64,000 bases of DNA from Pseudomonas sp. REP124 (GTDB lineage: Bacteria > Pseudomonadota > Gammaproteobacteria > Pseudomonadales > Pseudomonadaceae), in the NCBI RefSeq assembly GCF_020164475.1, contig NZ_JAIQWX010000007.1, positions 17,046 through 81,045 on the forward strand, in the 5' to 3' direction. The translations under genes and the position numbers were made by a program. Shown one piece after another: positions 1 through 8,690 of the stretch. The notes beneath the pieces were generated by a model, which made no database searches, had not been told where the DNA came from, and was given only the letters and a program-made list of their open reading frames with translations. How positions within the stretch are numbered: the stretch's first letter is position 1; each line of letters starts with the position of its first letter.

Positions 1-1
1 C

Positions 2-73
2 TGCCTGCCCAAACCCTGCGACGCCGACAAGCTGTTGAATTGCATTGAGGCTGCGCTTTCCCGGCGTCATTGA
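2..73 (+). CDS. C-terminal end of a response-regulator receiver domain (partial)
   Basis: Only the last 23 codons are inside the window, ending in TGA. The peptide begins with Leu-Pro-Lys-Pro-Cys and continues into an amphipathic helix. This is how receiver (REC) domains end: the conserved Lys-Pro after beta-5, then alpha-5. The reading frame is open to the left edge and the gene stops 3 residues after a Ser-Arg-Arg run, so REC is the last domain of the protein. It could be a stand-alone receiver or a hybrid kinase with a C-terminal receiver. The call rests on a short motif only. Confidence 0.5.
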   Translation, partial: CLPKPCDADKLLNCIEAALSRRH

Positions 74-98
74 TCGCCGGGACTGAGCTTATCCCTGC

Positions 99-372
99 CC
101 ACAGGTTCCGCGGTTCAACGCCAAAATTGTGAACGACACAAACCCCTGTGGGAGCGTGGCTTGCCCGCGAAGGCGTCAGACCAGCCACCACAGATGTTGA
201 ATGTGCCGGCCTCTTCGCGAGCAAGCCCGCTCCCACAAGTTCCGCGGTTCACCGCCAAAATTGTGAACGACGCAAACCCCTGTGGGAGCGGGCTTGCCCG
301 CGAAGGCGTCAGGCCGGCCACCACAGATATTGGATGTGCCGGCCTCTTCGCGGGCAAGCCCGCTCCCACAGG
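99..372. repeat. Two REPINs in a tandem duplication
   Basis: Two inverted pairs of REP elements occupy 145-240 and 279-372. Each has a left REP reading CCTGTGGGAGCG and a right REP reading CGCTCCCACA. The whole unit, including the flanking stretch TTCCGCGGTTC and the AAATTGTGAACGAC segment, occurs twice head to tail with a period of about 134 bases. Nothing coding is visible between the receiver fragment and the YcaO gene. Confidence 0.85.
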
Positions 373-385
373 TTTGGAGGTTTGG

Positions 386-2581
386 TCAGCGGGTCAGATT
401 GGCCCGGGCGCTGTGCAGCTTTTTGTAGCTGTCGATCAGGCGCAAATGGCGGTCCAGGCCTTCGAGTTTCATGCTGGTCGGAGTCAGGCCGTAGAAGCGG
501 ACGCTGCTGTTGACCGAGCCGATGGCGGCGTCCATGCGCTCGTTGCCGAACATCCGGCGGAAGTTGGCTTCGTAATCCTCCAGTTCCAGATCCTCGTCCA
601 GTTCCATCTCCAGCACCGCATTCACCGCCTGGTAGAACAACCCACGCTCGACCGTGTTGTCGTTGTACTGCAGGAAGGTCTCGACCGCCTCTTTTGCCTC
701 TTCAAACTGCTGCAACGCCAGGTAAATCAGCGCCTTCAACTCAAGAATCGTCAGCTGCCCCCAGGCCGTGTTGTCGTCGAACTCGATGCCGATCAGCGTG
801 GTGATGTCGGTGTAGTCGTCCAGCTCGCTCTCCACCAGACGCTCCACCAGATCCTTCAACCCGGCTTCGTCCAGGCGATGCAGGTTGAGGATGTCTTCGC
901 GGAAGAACAGCGCCTTGTTGGTGTTGTCCCAGATCAGGTCGTCGACCGGATAGATCTCCGAATAATCCGGCACCAGGATGCGGCAGGCCGTGGCACCGAT
1001 GTGCTCGTAGACCGCCATGTACGATTCCTTGCCCATGTTTTCCAGAATGCCGAATAAGGTGGCGGCTTCCTGGGCGTTGGAGTCTTCGCCCTGGCCCGAG
1101 AAGTCCCACTCGACGAACTCGTATTCAGGCTTGGCACTGAAGAAGCGCCACGACACCACACCGCTGGAATCGATGAAGTGCTCGACGAAGTTGTTCGGCT
1201 CGGTCACCGCGTGGCCTTCGAAAGTCGGCTGCGGCAGGTCGTTCAAGCCTTCGAAACTGCGGCCCTGCAGCAGTTCGGTCAGGCTGCGCTCCAGCGCCAC
1301 TTCCAGACTCGGGTGTGCGCCGAACGAGGCGAATACGCCGCCGGTGCGCGGGTTCATCAAGGTCACGCACATCACCGGGAACTCGCCGCCCAGCGACGCA
1401 TCCTTGACCAGCACCGGGAAGCCCTGGGCTTCAAGGCCCTCGATACCAGCGACAATACTCGGGTACTTCGCCAGCACTTCGGCCGGCACGTCCGGGAGTG
1501 CGAATTCACCTTCGATGATTTCGCGCTTCACCGCCCGCTCGAAGATCTCCGACAGGCACTGCACCTGGGCTTCGGCCAGGGTGTTGCCGGCACTCATGCC
1601 GTTGCTCAGGTAGAGGTTTTCGATCAGGTTGGACGGGAAGTACACCACCTCGCCGTCGGACTGGCGCACGAACGGCAGCGAAACGATGCCGCGGGATTCA
1701 TTGCCGGAGTTGGTGTCGAACAGGTGAGAACCGCGCAGCTCGCCATCGCGGTTGTAGATCTTCAGGCAGTACGCGTCGAGGATTTCCTTGGGCAGCTCGT
1801 CCTTGCGCCCAGGCTGGAACCAGCGCTCGTCCGGGTAATGCACGAACGGCGCGTTGGCGATGTCTTCGCCCCAGAACTGGTCGTTGTAGAAGAAGTTGCA
1901 GTTCAGACGCTCGATGAACTCGCCCAGCGCCGAAGCCAGCGCGCTTTCCTTGGTCGAGCCCTTGCCGTTGGTGAAGCACATCGGCGAATGGGCATCGCGG
2001 ATATGCAGCGACCAGACGTTGGGCACGATATTGCGCCAGGAAGCGATTTCGATCTTCATGCCAAGGTCGGCGAGGATACCCGACATGTTGGCGATGGTCT
2101 GCTCCAGCGGCAGGTCCTTGCCGACGATGTAGGTGCCACCTTCGGACGTCGAGTTCGGCATCAGCAACGCCTGGGCGTCGGCGTCGAGGTTTTCCACCTC
2201 TTCGATCACGAACTCCGGACCGGCCTGCACCACCTTCTTCACGGTGCAGCGGTCGATGGAACGCAGGATGCCCTGACGGTCCTTGTCGGAGATATCGGCC
2301 GGCAGCTCGACCTGGATCTTGAAGATCTGGTTGTAGCGGTTTTCCGGGTCGACGATGTTGTTCTGCGACAGGCGAATATTGTCGGTTGGGATGTTGCGGG
2401 TCTCGCAGTACAACTTCACGAAATAGGCGGCACACAACGCCGAGGAAGCCAGGAAGTAATCGAACGGCCCCGGCGCCGAGCCATCGCCCTTGTAGCGGAT
2501 GGGCTGATCGGCGATCACCGTGAAGTCGTCGAACTTGGCTTCAAGTCGAAGGTTGTCGAGAAAGTTGACCTTGATTTCCAT
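386..2581 (-). CDS. OsmC-YcaO fusion protein
   Basis: A 731-residue cytoplasmic protein. Residues 1 to about 140 look like an OsmC domain: the segment around Cys50 (FLASSALC) and Cys112 (DRCTVKK) occupy the places of the two OsmC redox cysteines. The rest is a YcaO domain, with the acidic helices ASALGEFIERLN and QCLSEIFERAVK that form the ATP/Mg site in the family. YcaO proteins use ATP to activate amide backbones. The E. coli member is linked to beta-methylthiolation of ribosomal protein S12. No RimO, azoline or thioamide partner gene lies next to it, so its own target is not shown here. The gene stands alone between a REPIN and a lipoprotein gene on the same strand. The ATG has only a weak upstream purine stretch. 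Confidence 0.85.
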   Translation of the reverse strand: MEIKVNFLDNLRLEAKFDDFTVIADQPIRYKGDGSAPGPFDYFLASSALCAAYFVKLYCETRNIPTDNIRLSQNNIVDPENRYNQIFKIQVELPADISDKDRQGILRSIDRCTVKKVVQAGPEFVIEEVENLDADAQALLMPNSTSEGGTYIVGKDLPLEQTIANMSGILADLGMKIEIASWRNIVPNVWSLHIRDAHSPMCFTNGKGSTKESALASALGEFIERLNCNFFYNDQFWGEDIANAPFVHYPDERWFQPGRKDELPKEILDAYCLKIYNRDGELRGSHLFDTNSGNESRGIVSLPFVRQSDGEVVYFPSNLIENLYLSNGMSAGNTLAEAQVQCLSEIFERAVKREIIEGEFALPDVPAEVLAKYPSIVAGIEGLEAQGFPVLVKDASLGGEFPVMCVTLMNPRTGGVFASFGAHPSLEVALERSLTELLQGRSFEGLNDLPQPTFEGHAVTEPNNFVEHFIDSSGVVSWRFFSAKPEYEFVEWDFSGQGEDSNAQEAATLFGILENMGKESYMAVYEHIGATACRILVPDYSEIYPVDDLIWDNTNKALFFREDILNLHRLDEAGLKDLVERLVESELDDYTDITTLIGIEFDDNTAWGQLTILELKALIYLALQQFEEAKEAVETFLQYNDNTVERGLFYQAVNAVLEMELDEDLELEDYEANFRRMFGNERMDAAIGSVNSSVRFYGLTPTSMKLEGLDRHLRLIDSYKKLHSARANLTR

Positions 2582-2728
2582 GGGGGAACACCAGAATAGC
2601 GAGCTAAGCGAAATTGGCCGCCATTATCCGGTTTTTCAGCGGCAAGTCTCGTGCTTTTCCTCGGCGGCCGCTGACCGGTTCCACGGGACTTGCCCTGCGC
2701 GGGGCTGCCCGCGCAGGGTTGAAGCTGC

Positions 2729-3400
2729 CTATTTGCGAATCGCGGTATAGGACTCGCGCAAGTCACTGGCCCAACCGTCGAGCACCACCTTGACGTCATC
2801 CGGGGTCAGGACCTGCTTGTCATCGTCCAGCGCCAGGCCTGTGCCCATACGCACAACCTCGGCCACCACTTCCCCCGTCGCACCGTCTTCGAAAGACACT
2901 TCGGTGGCGATTTCGCTGTCCTGGTCGCGGATACCGGTGGCCGTGCTCACCCCCGCCGCGACCAGCGTCACCGGCAGCCATTCATAGAACTTCAGACCCT
3001 GGGGACTGGCTGCCACCCGGGTAATCGCGGGCCTGACGATCAGGGTGTCGGAATCCGGTTTGGTGACCAGAGGCAGCATCTTGCTCAGCTCGGATCGCAA
3101 GGCCGCATCGTAGTAGTCGGTCACCCCGGACAGCGTGCTCAGGGGAATCCGCTCGGTCGGCTCAGGGCCCGGGTAGAACTGGCTCGGCGCCAGATAGACC
3201 GTGGTGTAGCGGCCGCGCTTCACTGCGGGGCTGACCCAGCTCAACACGGTCTGGCCGGACGGCGCCTTGTGCTCCGACAACAGGCTGTAGTCATACAGAA
3301 AGCCGGTATACATTTCAGGGGTGACTTTTTTGCTGCTGCAGGCCGACAGGGTCAGGGTGGCCGCGAACAACAGCGACAGCGAGCGAAGGGTTCTGATCAT
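2729..3400 (-). CDS. DUF3313-type outer-membrane lipoprotein
   Basis: 223 residues. The N-terminus has two arginines, a hydrophobic stretch and the lipobox Leu-Ser-Ala-Cys, so Cys21 should be lipidated. Asp is absent at +2, which favours the outer membrane. The body (YTGFLYDYSLL, then a VRPAITRV strand) fits the DUF3313 family of proteobacterial lipoproteins, whose function is unknown. A good AAGGA ribosome site precedes the ATG. The next gene upstream on the same strand ends 12 bases before it, so the two may be co-transcribed. Confidence 0.75.
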   Translation of the reverse strand: MIRTLRSLSLLFAATLTLSACSSKKVTPEMYTGFLYDYSLLSEHKAPSGQTVLSWVSPAVKRGRYTTVYLAPSQFYPGPEPTERIPLSTLSGVTDYYDAALRSELSKMLPLVTKPDSDTLIVRPAITRVAASPQGLKFYEWLPVTLVAAGVSTATGIRDQDSEIATEVSFEDGATGEVVAEVVRMGTGLALDDDKQVLTPDDVKVVLDGWASDLRESYTAIRK

Positions 3401-3412
3401 GGTGATTCCTTA

Positions 3413-3730
3413 TCAGGCGTGGACGTGAAATTGGGCGTGAGGGGCGTCTTCCGAACACTCGATGCGCAACTGGCCATGGGTCATGATCCAGTGGATGAAC
3501 TCGGTGGTCGGGATGGAGTGGATGTATTCCACCCAGTGGGAGCCTTCCGGGCTGTAGCGCTCGAAGTAACGGCGCATGACGATCTGGCTCTGATCGCTGG
3601 CCAGCCCCAGGCACGTCTCCTGGAACAGGATCGACTTGTCGCCCCCGGGCAATGCGGTACGTTGAGTGAGGATCAGGGGACGCTCGGTGTTGCGCCCCGC
3701 AGCGGTCGGAATGCCGTTTAAAACCTTCAT
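3413..3730 (-). CDS. hypothetical protein, 105 residues
   Basis: A soluble protein with no signal peptide that I do not recognise. The frame extends five codons further to a TTG, but GGAGGT sits correctly spaced before the internal ATG at 3730, so that start was chosen. The sequence contains many aromatic residues and histidines near the C-terminus (FIHWIMTHGQL, then FHVHA). It is just upstream of the DUF3313-type lipoprotein on the same strand and divergent from the two-component pair, which makes it a possible regulated target of that pair. Confidence 0.6.
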   Translation of the reverse strand: MKVLNGIPTAAGRNTERPLILTQRTALPGGDKSILFQETCLGLASDQSQIVMRRYFERYSPEGSHWVEYIHSIPTTEFIHWIMTHGQLRIECSEDAPHAQFHVHA

Positions 3731-3894
3731 GAATACCTCCGTCAATGGAATGCCGGCAGGGTGAAGGAAGGTTTTTGCCTGAGGATGTCCGCTTGATGTC
3801 TGTGTTGCAGGAATGTTGCTCGATTGAAATATATGACCCGGGCATCGAAATGGTTTTAGATGCCCTCCTTTTTTGAGCCCTGGACCCGGTAACC

Positions 3895-4605
3895 GTGAGC
3901 AGACTGCTGATCGTCGACGACGATATGGAAATTCTGTCCCTGCTGAAGAAGTTCTTCGTTCAGCACGCCTATGAGGTGGAGGTGGCGCCTCACGGCGAGG
4001 CCATGTGGGCGGCGATCGCGCAGAACCGGCCGGACACCATCATCCTCGACGTGATGCTGCCCGGCGAAAGCGGCCTGAGCCTGTGCCAGAAAGTGCGGGC
4101 GCAGACCGGGATCCCGATCATCATGCTGACCGCCATGGCCGAGCTGAGCGATCGCATCGTCGGCCTGGAACTGGGGGCCGACGACTACCTGACCAAACCC
4201 TTCGCGCCCCAGGAACTGCTGGCCCGGGTCCGCGCCCTGCAACGTCGCGCCGGTGAACAGAAAAGCCCGGTCGGCGAGCCATCGCGGCCGGTCAGCAGCT
4301 TTGCCGGCTGGCACCTGGATATCACCTGCCGCGAGTTGCGCTCCCCCGACAACGTGATGATTCCGCTGTCCGGTGGCGAATTCGACCTGCTGGTGGTGTT
4401 CCTCGAAAATCCCCAACGCATCCTCACCCGCGAGCAACTGATCGACCTGACCCACGGCCAGGGCCACGACGCCTTCGATCGCAGCATCGATGTGCAGGTC
4501 AGCCGACTGCGACGCAAAATCGAACCGGACAGCAAGCGCCCGGACCTGATCCGTACCGTGCGCAACGGAGGTTATATGTTCACCGCCAAGGTCACTCGCT
4601 CGTGA
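3895..4605 (+). CDS. OmpR/PhoB-family response regulator
   Basis: 236 residues. Receiver domain 1-120 has the acidic triad Asp8-Asp9-Asp10, phosphoacceptor Asp52 (ILDVMLPG), Thr79 and Lys101 (LTKPF). A winged-helix DNA-binding domain follows at about 135-232 (SGGEFDLL at the start of the fold, IRTVRNGGYMF at the wing). Translation starts at GTG. The stop codon overlaps the start of the downstream histidine kinase by 4 bases, so the two are translationally coupled. The signal sensed is not evident. Confidence 0.92.
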   Translation: MSRLLIVDDDMEILSLLKKFFVQHAYEVEVAPHGEAMWAAIAQNRPDTIILDVMLPGESGLSLCQKVRAQTGIPIIMLTAMAELSDRIVGLELGADDYLTKPFAPQELLARVRALQRRAGEQKSPVGEPSRPVSSFAGWHLDITCRELRSPDNVMIPLSGGEFDLLVVFLENPQRILTREQLIDLTHGQGHDAFDRSIDVQVSRLRRKIEPDSKRPDLIRTVRNGGYMFTAKVTRS

Positions 4606-5936
4606 TCGGCCGGATGTTTCGCCGCGACACCCTGAGGCGCCGGATTGCCCTGACCATTGTCGCCGCGATGGCCGCGTCCTTGACCCTCAACGCCCTGTTC
4701 GTGCAGGTCGCCGGCACCTGGGCCCGGCCACCCATCGAGCGCACCGGCCTGCTGGAACAGATTGCCGTGACCACCCGGCTGATCGAGGGGGCGCCAACGG
4801 CGTTGCGTGCGCAATTGGCGAGCGCGGCGAGCAATCCCATGCTCGAGGTGGCCTGGGGTACTGATCGCGACGCGTTCGGCCTGCCCACGGGCGGGGCACT
4901 GGTCGAACCCCGCAAGGTGCCGGTGCTGCACGAGTTGCTGGGAGATGATCGGGACATGGAGGTGTTCAATCCCGCAGATTGGCCGGAAAACAGTGCCCAG
5001 GCGCATTACGTCGCGCTGGTGCGGCTGGTCGATGGCAGCTGGTTGACCTTCACCCCGCCCGAACGAAGCTGGGGTCTGGACACCGGCACGCGAATCGCGG
5101 TGATCATCGCCCTGGGGCTGATCGCTACGCTGCTGGTGGCCTGGATCGCCACGCGTCAGCTGGCGAGTCCCCTGCAACGCTTCGCCGGCGCCGCGCGGCG
5201 CTTCGGCGGCGACCTGAGCGCGCCGCCCATCGCCATCGAAGGTCCCCACGAAATACGCCAGGTGATCATCGCCTTCAACACCATGCAGGCGCAGATCCAG
5301 CACTTCATCGGCGAACGCACGCACATGCTCGCCTCCATCTCCCATGACCTGCGCGCGCCGTTGACGCGCATGCGTCTGCGCAGCGAGTTCATGGAAGACC
5401 TGGACCATCAGCGCAAAATGATTCGCGACATCGAAGAGATGCAGTCGATGATCAACGCGGCCCTGGCGTTCTTCCGCGAAGACACGCACCTGGAGCAATC
5501 CACGGCGTTCGACCTCTCGGAGTTGCTGCAGACCATCATTGATGACTTCCGCGATCAGGGCATCAACATCGACTTCACCGGCCCCGCGCATTGGGTGTAC
5601 GACGGCCGGCCGCTGGGGATCAAGCGTGTGGTGGTCAATCTGCTGGAGAATGCGGTGAAGTACGGACTGCACCCGGGCGCTGCGTTGAAATTCGATGATG
5701 ATTGGGTGTGCATTGAGGTCAGCGACGAGGGTCCGGGGATTCCCGAGGAGGCGCTGCAGCGGGTGTTCGATCCGTTCTTCCGCCTGGAAAGCTCACGTAA
5801 TCGGGATACCGGTGGAGTTGGGTTGGGGCTTTCGGCTGCCAGGGCGATTGTGCGCGAACAGGGTGGGGAGTTGAGTTTGAGTAATCGCAGTGGTGGGGGT
5901 TTGCTGGCGCGGGTGGAGTTGCCGCGTAACAGATAA
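4602..5936 (+). CDS. sensor histidine kinase, partner of the upstream OmpR-type regulator
   Basis: 444 residues, GTG start. A first membrane helix lies near 15-37 and a periplasmic loop of about 120 residues follows. A second helix (IAVIIALGLIATLLVAWIA) precedes a HAMP-like linker. The dimerisation domain holds the phospho-accepting His248 in SISHDLRAPLTRM. The ATPase domain shows the N box (VVNLLENAVKYG), G1 (DEGPGIP), F box (DPFFRLE) and G2 (GGVGLGLS). All catalytic boxes are intact, so an active EnvZ-like kinase is expected. Codons near the 3' end become richer in T than the rest of the gene. Confidence 0.92.
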   Translation: MIGRMFRRDTLRRRIALTIVAAMAASLTLNALFVQVAGTWARPPIERTGLLEQIAVTTRLIEGAPTALRAQLASAASNPMLEVAWGTDRDAFGLPTGGALVEPRKVPVLHELLGDDRDMEVFNPADWPENSAQAHYVALVRLVDGSWLTFTPPERSWGLDTGTRIAVIIALGLIATLLVAWIATRQLASPLQRFAGAARRFGGDLSAPPIAIEGPHEIRQVIIAFNTMQAQIQHFIGERTHMLASISHDLRAPLTRMRLRSEFMEDLDHQRKMIRDIEEMQSMINAALAFFREDTHLEQSTAFDLSELLQTIIDDFRDQGINIDFTGPAHWVYDGRPLGIKRVVVNLLENAVKYGLHPGAALKFDDDWVCIEVSDEGPGIPEEALQRVFDPFFRLESSRNRDTGGVGLGLSAARAIVREQGGELSLSNRSGGGLLARVELPRNR

Positions 5937-5971
5937 GCGTGATTTCGACTTTTCAGGGCGACGCGCCCCCT

Positions 5972-6102
5972 GTAGCAGCTGGCGAAGCCTGCGTCCGGCT
6001 GCGCAGCAGTCGCAAAACCTGAATGCGAGGTCTACCTGAAACACCGCACTGCCTGATTTCACGACTGCTGCGCAGCCGGACGCAGGCTTCGCCAGCTGCT
6101 AC
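5972..6102. repeat. Long inverted repeat of a second REP class
   Basis: Two arms of 41 bases (5972-6012 and 6062-6102) are perfect reverse complements. They start with GTAGCAGCTGGCGAAGCC and enclose a 49-base loop. The core GTAGCAGCTGGCG differs from the GTGGGAGCGGGC REPs that dominate the window. A shorter relative is at 40244-40276. It lies between the convergent kinase and TetR genes. Confidence 0.85.
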
Positions 6103-6131
6103 ATGGATCGCGGTGGCCTGGTTGACTGGCA

Positions 6132-6788
6132 TTAATCCGAGCGCGCAGGCTTTCTCCGCACCTGCTCTTCCTCCAAAGCCTGACGAACCAACGCCCTCGC
6201 CGCCCAGGCCGCGGCACCCAGCGACTCCTCGACACTGGCGCCCCCCACATCCCGCGCGGCAATCAACGCCTCAGTTCCCATCACAATCGACAGCGCCTGC
6301 TTCAGCCGCTTGCGCGCCCGGGCTGAGAGCCGGTCCTTGAGCGAATCGACAATCGGCTCGATGTAGCTCATGCGCCGTCCCGGCCGCAGGGGTGCTTCAC
6401 CGGACTCGTTTTCCAACCACACAGTCATAAACGACCGCTCCATCATGCGCAAACCGACCTCGTCCCCGATCAACAGCTTGTTCAGCGCATTCGCCGCCAG
6501 ACCCACGCCCTTGACCGGGTCCTCGCCCGGCTTCCAGAAATGCTCCAGCGGCTGCATGTCCCGGTCGGTCGCCGTCTCGCTGATCAGCGCTTCCGGCGAA
6601 GGAAAGTAGCGGTAGGCCGTGGCCCGAGACACCATCGCCCGCTCCGCCACCTCGGCAATCGTCGGATTCAACCCCTCTTCACGCAGCGCAACAGCTGCCT
6701 CGATCAGCGCCTGGCGAGTACGGCTGCGCTGGTTTGTACGACCCTGATGACCGTTCGGGATCGACGTGCTTGACTTCGTATTGGCCAT
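6132..6788 (-). CDS. TetR-family transcriptional regulator
   Basis: 218 residues. The N-terminal helix-turn-helix lies at about 22-70, with the typical segment PTIAEVAERAMVSRATAYRYFPSPEAL. The ligand-binding half is helical and not assignable to a ligand. The gene diverges from a small membrane protein gene, and a perfect palindrome lies 27 bases before its start. Autoregulation and control of the divergent gene are likely. Confidence 0.88.
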   Translation of the reverse strand: MANTKSSTSIPNGHQGRTNQRSRTRQALIEAAVALREEGLNPTIAEVAERAMVSRATAYRYFPSPEALISETATDRDMQPLEHFWKPGEDPVKGVGLAANALNKLLIGDEVGLRMMERSFMTVWLENESGEAPLRPGRRMSYIEPIVDSLKDRLSARARKRLKQALSIVMGTEALIAARDVGGASVEESLGAAAWAARALVRQALEEEQVRRKPARSD

Positions 6789-6814
6789 GGAATAAATGAT
6801 ACTCCGTCTTATCG

Positions 6815-6830
6815 TGAGACTCGTGTCTCA
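6815..6830. promoter_or_regulatory. Palindromic operator candidate for the TetR-type regulator
   Basis: TGAGAC-TCGT-GTCTCA is a 6-4-6 perfect inverted repeat in the 151-base gap between the divergent regulator and the small membrane protein. Size and position are typical for a TetR-family operator. Confidence 0.55.
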
Positions 6831-6939
6831 TAATAGGCACAACCCAAGGCGCCAACAAGTGGACGCCCCCATGAGCCCACCCACGCGCCAAAGATCGCCA
6901 AGCAACTGAGCGCGCCTCAGGGCGCATGAGGTGAAAGCC

Positions 6940-7365
6940 ATGCATCACAACCCCCGTTCAAACACCTGGTTTCGGCTCGCCGTCGTCTACTTCGCCATCG
7001 GCGTCGGCCTGGGCGTGACAATGGGCGCCTCCGGCGACCACTCACTCTTCGCGGTCCACGCCCATATCAATCTGCTGGGCTGGGTGTCGATGGCACTCTT
7101 CGGCCTCATCGGCACCGTTTGCCCCGCAACCACCGAGGGACGCATCGCCACCGCCCAGTTCTGGAGCTGGAACATCGGCGTGCCGGTGATGCTGGGGGCC
7201 CTGACCTTGCGCATGAAGGGGTTTGCGTCCGTCGAGCCGGTGATTGCGGTTTCGTCGGTTCTGATTGGGATTAGTGTGTTGTTGTTTGTCTGGCTGGTTT
7301 TTTCACGCGGTGGAGCTACCGTTGAGCGTTTGATGGGCGCAGCGGGCGAATCGCGGATCTCATAA
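6940..7365 (+). CDS. small four-helix membrane protein with a haem-copper-oxidase-like motif
   Basis: 141 residues with about four hydrophobic helices. The segment HAHINLLGWVSM resembles the histidine-bearing helix of subunit I in cbb3/NorB-type oxidases, but the protein is far too short to be an oxidase. Such short proteins occur in Pseudomonas near respiratory and stress genes, and their role is not established. GAGGTG spaced before the ATG supports this start over the upstream in-frame GTG. It is divergent from the TetR-type gene and probably controlled by it. Confidence 0.65.
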   Translation: MHHNPRSNTWFRLAVVYFAIGVGLGVTMGASGDHSLFAVHAHINLLGWVSMALFGLIGTVCPATTEGRIATAQFWSWNIGVPVMLGALTLRMKGFASVEPVIAVSSVLIGISVLLFVWLVFSRGGATVERLMGAAGESRIS

Positions 7366-7378
7366 GGAGAACAACCGC

Positions 7379-7403
7379 TAGCTGCCCTCCCCCCGGGCAG
7401 CTA
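7379..7403. terminator. hairpin after the small membrane protein gene
   Basis: TAGCTGCCC and GGGCAGCTA form a 9-base stem around a 7-base loop, 14 bases past the stop codon. There is no T run, so termination is uncertain. Confidence 0.3.
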
Positions 7404-7500
7404 CCGCATCCACTCAACTGGAACGGCGGTACCTGCGAAAAATCGGCCCAAGCCTTACAATCGCGCCCATTCATTGCAAAATCAGACAGGCAACAAGGCT

Positions 7501-8679
7501 ATGGCGCTCGACCCTCCAACAATGTTGACAATTTCAGTCGCTCTCGCAGCGGCTGCCGCGCTGTATCTGGCGGTGGAGTGGCGTAGCGTTCGGGAAACGT
7601 CTTTGCTGTGTTTCAGTGCGGGTTTTGCCACGATCACCGTAGGTTCCACCCTTGCCCTGCTGCGCATGAGCGGCCTGCTGTTGATCGGTATCTGGTTCGC
7701 CAACGGTCTGCTGGTGCTGGCGCACTGGTTTTTCCTGCTGGGCGTGGCGCGTTTCACCAATGCACGTCTGAGCCGGGCCTGGTATCTGATTTTCGTGGCC
7801 TGGCTGGCTTTGTTGCTTCTGCCCGAGGATCCGTCCTGGTCGAAGATCATGCTGGTGGCCAATTCGCTGCTGGTGGCGCTGTTGTCGATCAGGGCCAGTT
7901 ACCTTTTGCGGCCCCACGGCAAATCGTTGAGCGTGGGGGCGGTGCAGTTGCGTTATGTGCTGATGGGGCATGGTGTTTTCTACATCGCCAAGGCACTGAC
8001 GGCGGTGGTCCCGGGCACATTGATCGATCTGGCGTCGCTGCGCGGTGAGATCATTCAGATTTCGCTGGTCGAAGGGGTAATGGCGATCATGCTGATCGCG
8101 CTGTCGATGACCGGCACCGAGCGTTATCGGCGCGAGAAGAAGATCGCCCGCCTGGCCGAACGTGACCCGCTGACGGCCATGTACAACCGCCGTGCCCTTG
8201 AAGTGCGGGCCCTGCGCCTGTTGAGTGATGTTTCAGCCGAACGCCCGGGCGCCCTGCTGCTGATCGATATCGATAATTTCAAACTGGTCAACGACCTGTA
8301 TGGCCACAGCGCGGGCGACCGTTTGCTGGTCACGCTGAGCGAGATGATCGTTTCGCAGTTGCCTGAAGGTGCGCTGGCGGCAAGGCTGGGCGGTGACGAG
8401 TTCGTGATTGTGTTCACGGATGCGTCGGACAAGCGGATCGTCGAGCTGGGCAACACCCTGCGCGACCGTTTCTACGACGCGGCCTCCAGGGCCTTCGACA
8501 CCCCGGAAGCGGTCACCCTGAGCATCGGCGCCCACCTGTTCGACCATCCGCCGGCCAGTTTGACCGCGATCATCGAACAAGGCGATGTGGCGCTGTACCA
8601 ATCCAAACGCGCCGGACGCGACACGCTGCGCCTGGTGGACAGCACCCAGACCCGCACCGAGCCACTGCGTACGGACTGA
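7501..8679 (+). CDS. membrane-bound diguanylate cyclase (GGDEF)
   Basis: 392 residues. Roughly the first 210 contain six to seven hydrophobic helices, followed by a short linker and a GGDEF domain. The active-site motif GGDEF is intact at 297-301, preceded by the Mg/GTP-binding segments DIDNFKLVND and YGHSAGD. It should make cyclic di-GMP. The inhibitory RxxD site normally found just upstream of GGDEF is absent, so product feedback is probably weak. There is no EAL domain. The frame runs nine codons upstream to a TTG; the ATG was preferred for its AAGG. Confidence 0.88.
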   Translation: MALDPPTMLTISVALAAAAALYLAVEWRSVRETSLLCFSAGFATITVGSTLALLRMSGLLLIGIWFANGLLVLAHWFFLLGVARFTNARLSRAWYLIFVAWLALLLLPEDPSWSKIMLVANSLLVALLSIRASYLLRPHGKSLSVGAVQLRYVLMGHGVFYIAKALTAVVPGTLIDLASLRGEIIQISLVEGVMAIMLIALSMTGTERYRREKKIARLAERDPLTAMYNRRALEVRALRLLSDVSAERPGALLLIDIDNFKLVNDLYGHSAGDRLLVTLSEMIVSQLPEGALAARLGGDEFVIVFTDASDKRIVELGNTLRDRFYDAASRAFDTPEAVTLSIGAHLFDHPPASLTAIIEQGDVALYQSKRAGRDTLRLVDSTQTRTEPLRTD

Positions 8680-8690
8680 GGAAATGCGCA

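Noticed and set aside
3796..3876. A 26-codon frame between the hypothetical gene and the response regulator
   Set aside because: No well-placed ribosome site and no helix or motif; it is more likely promoter sequence of the two-component genes.
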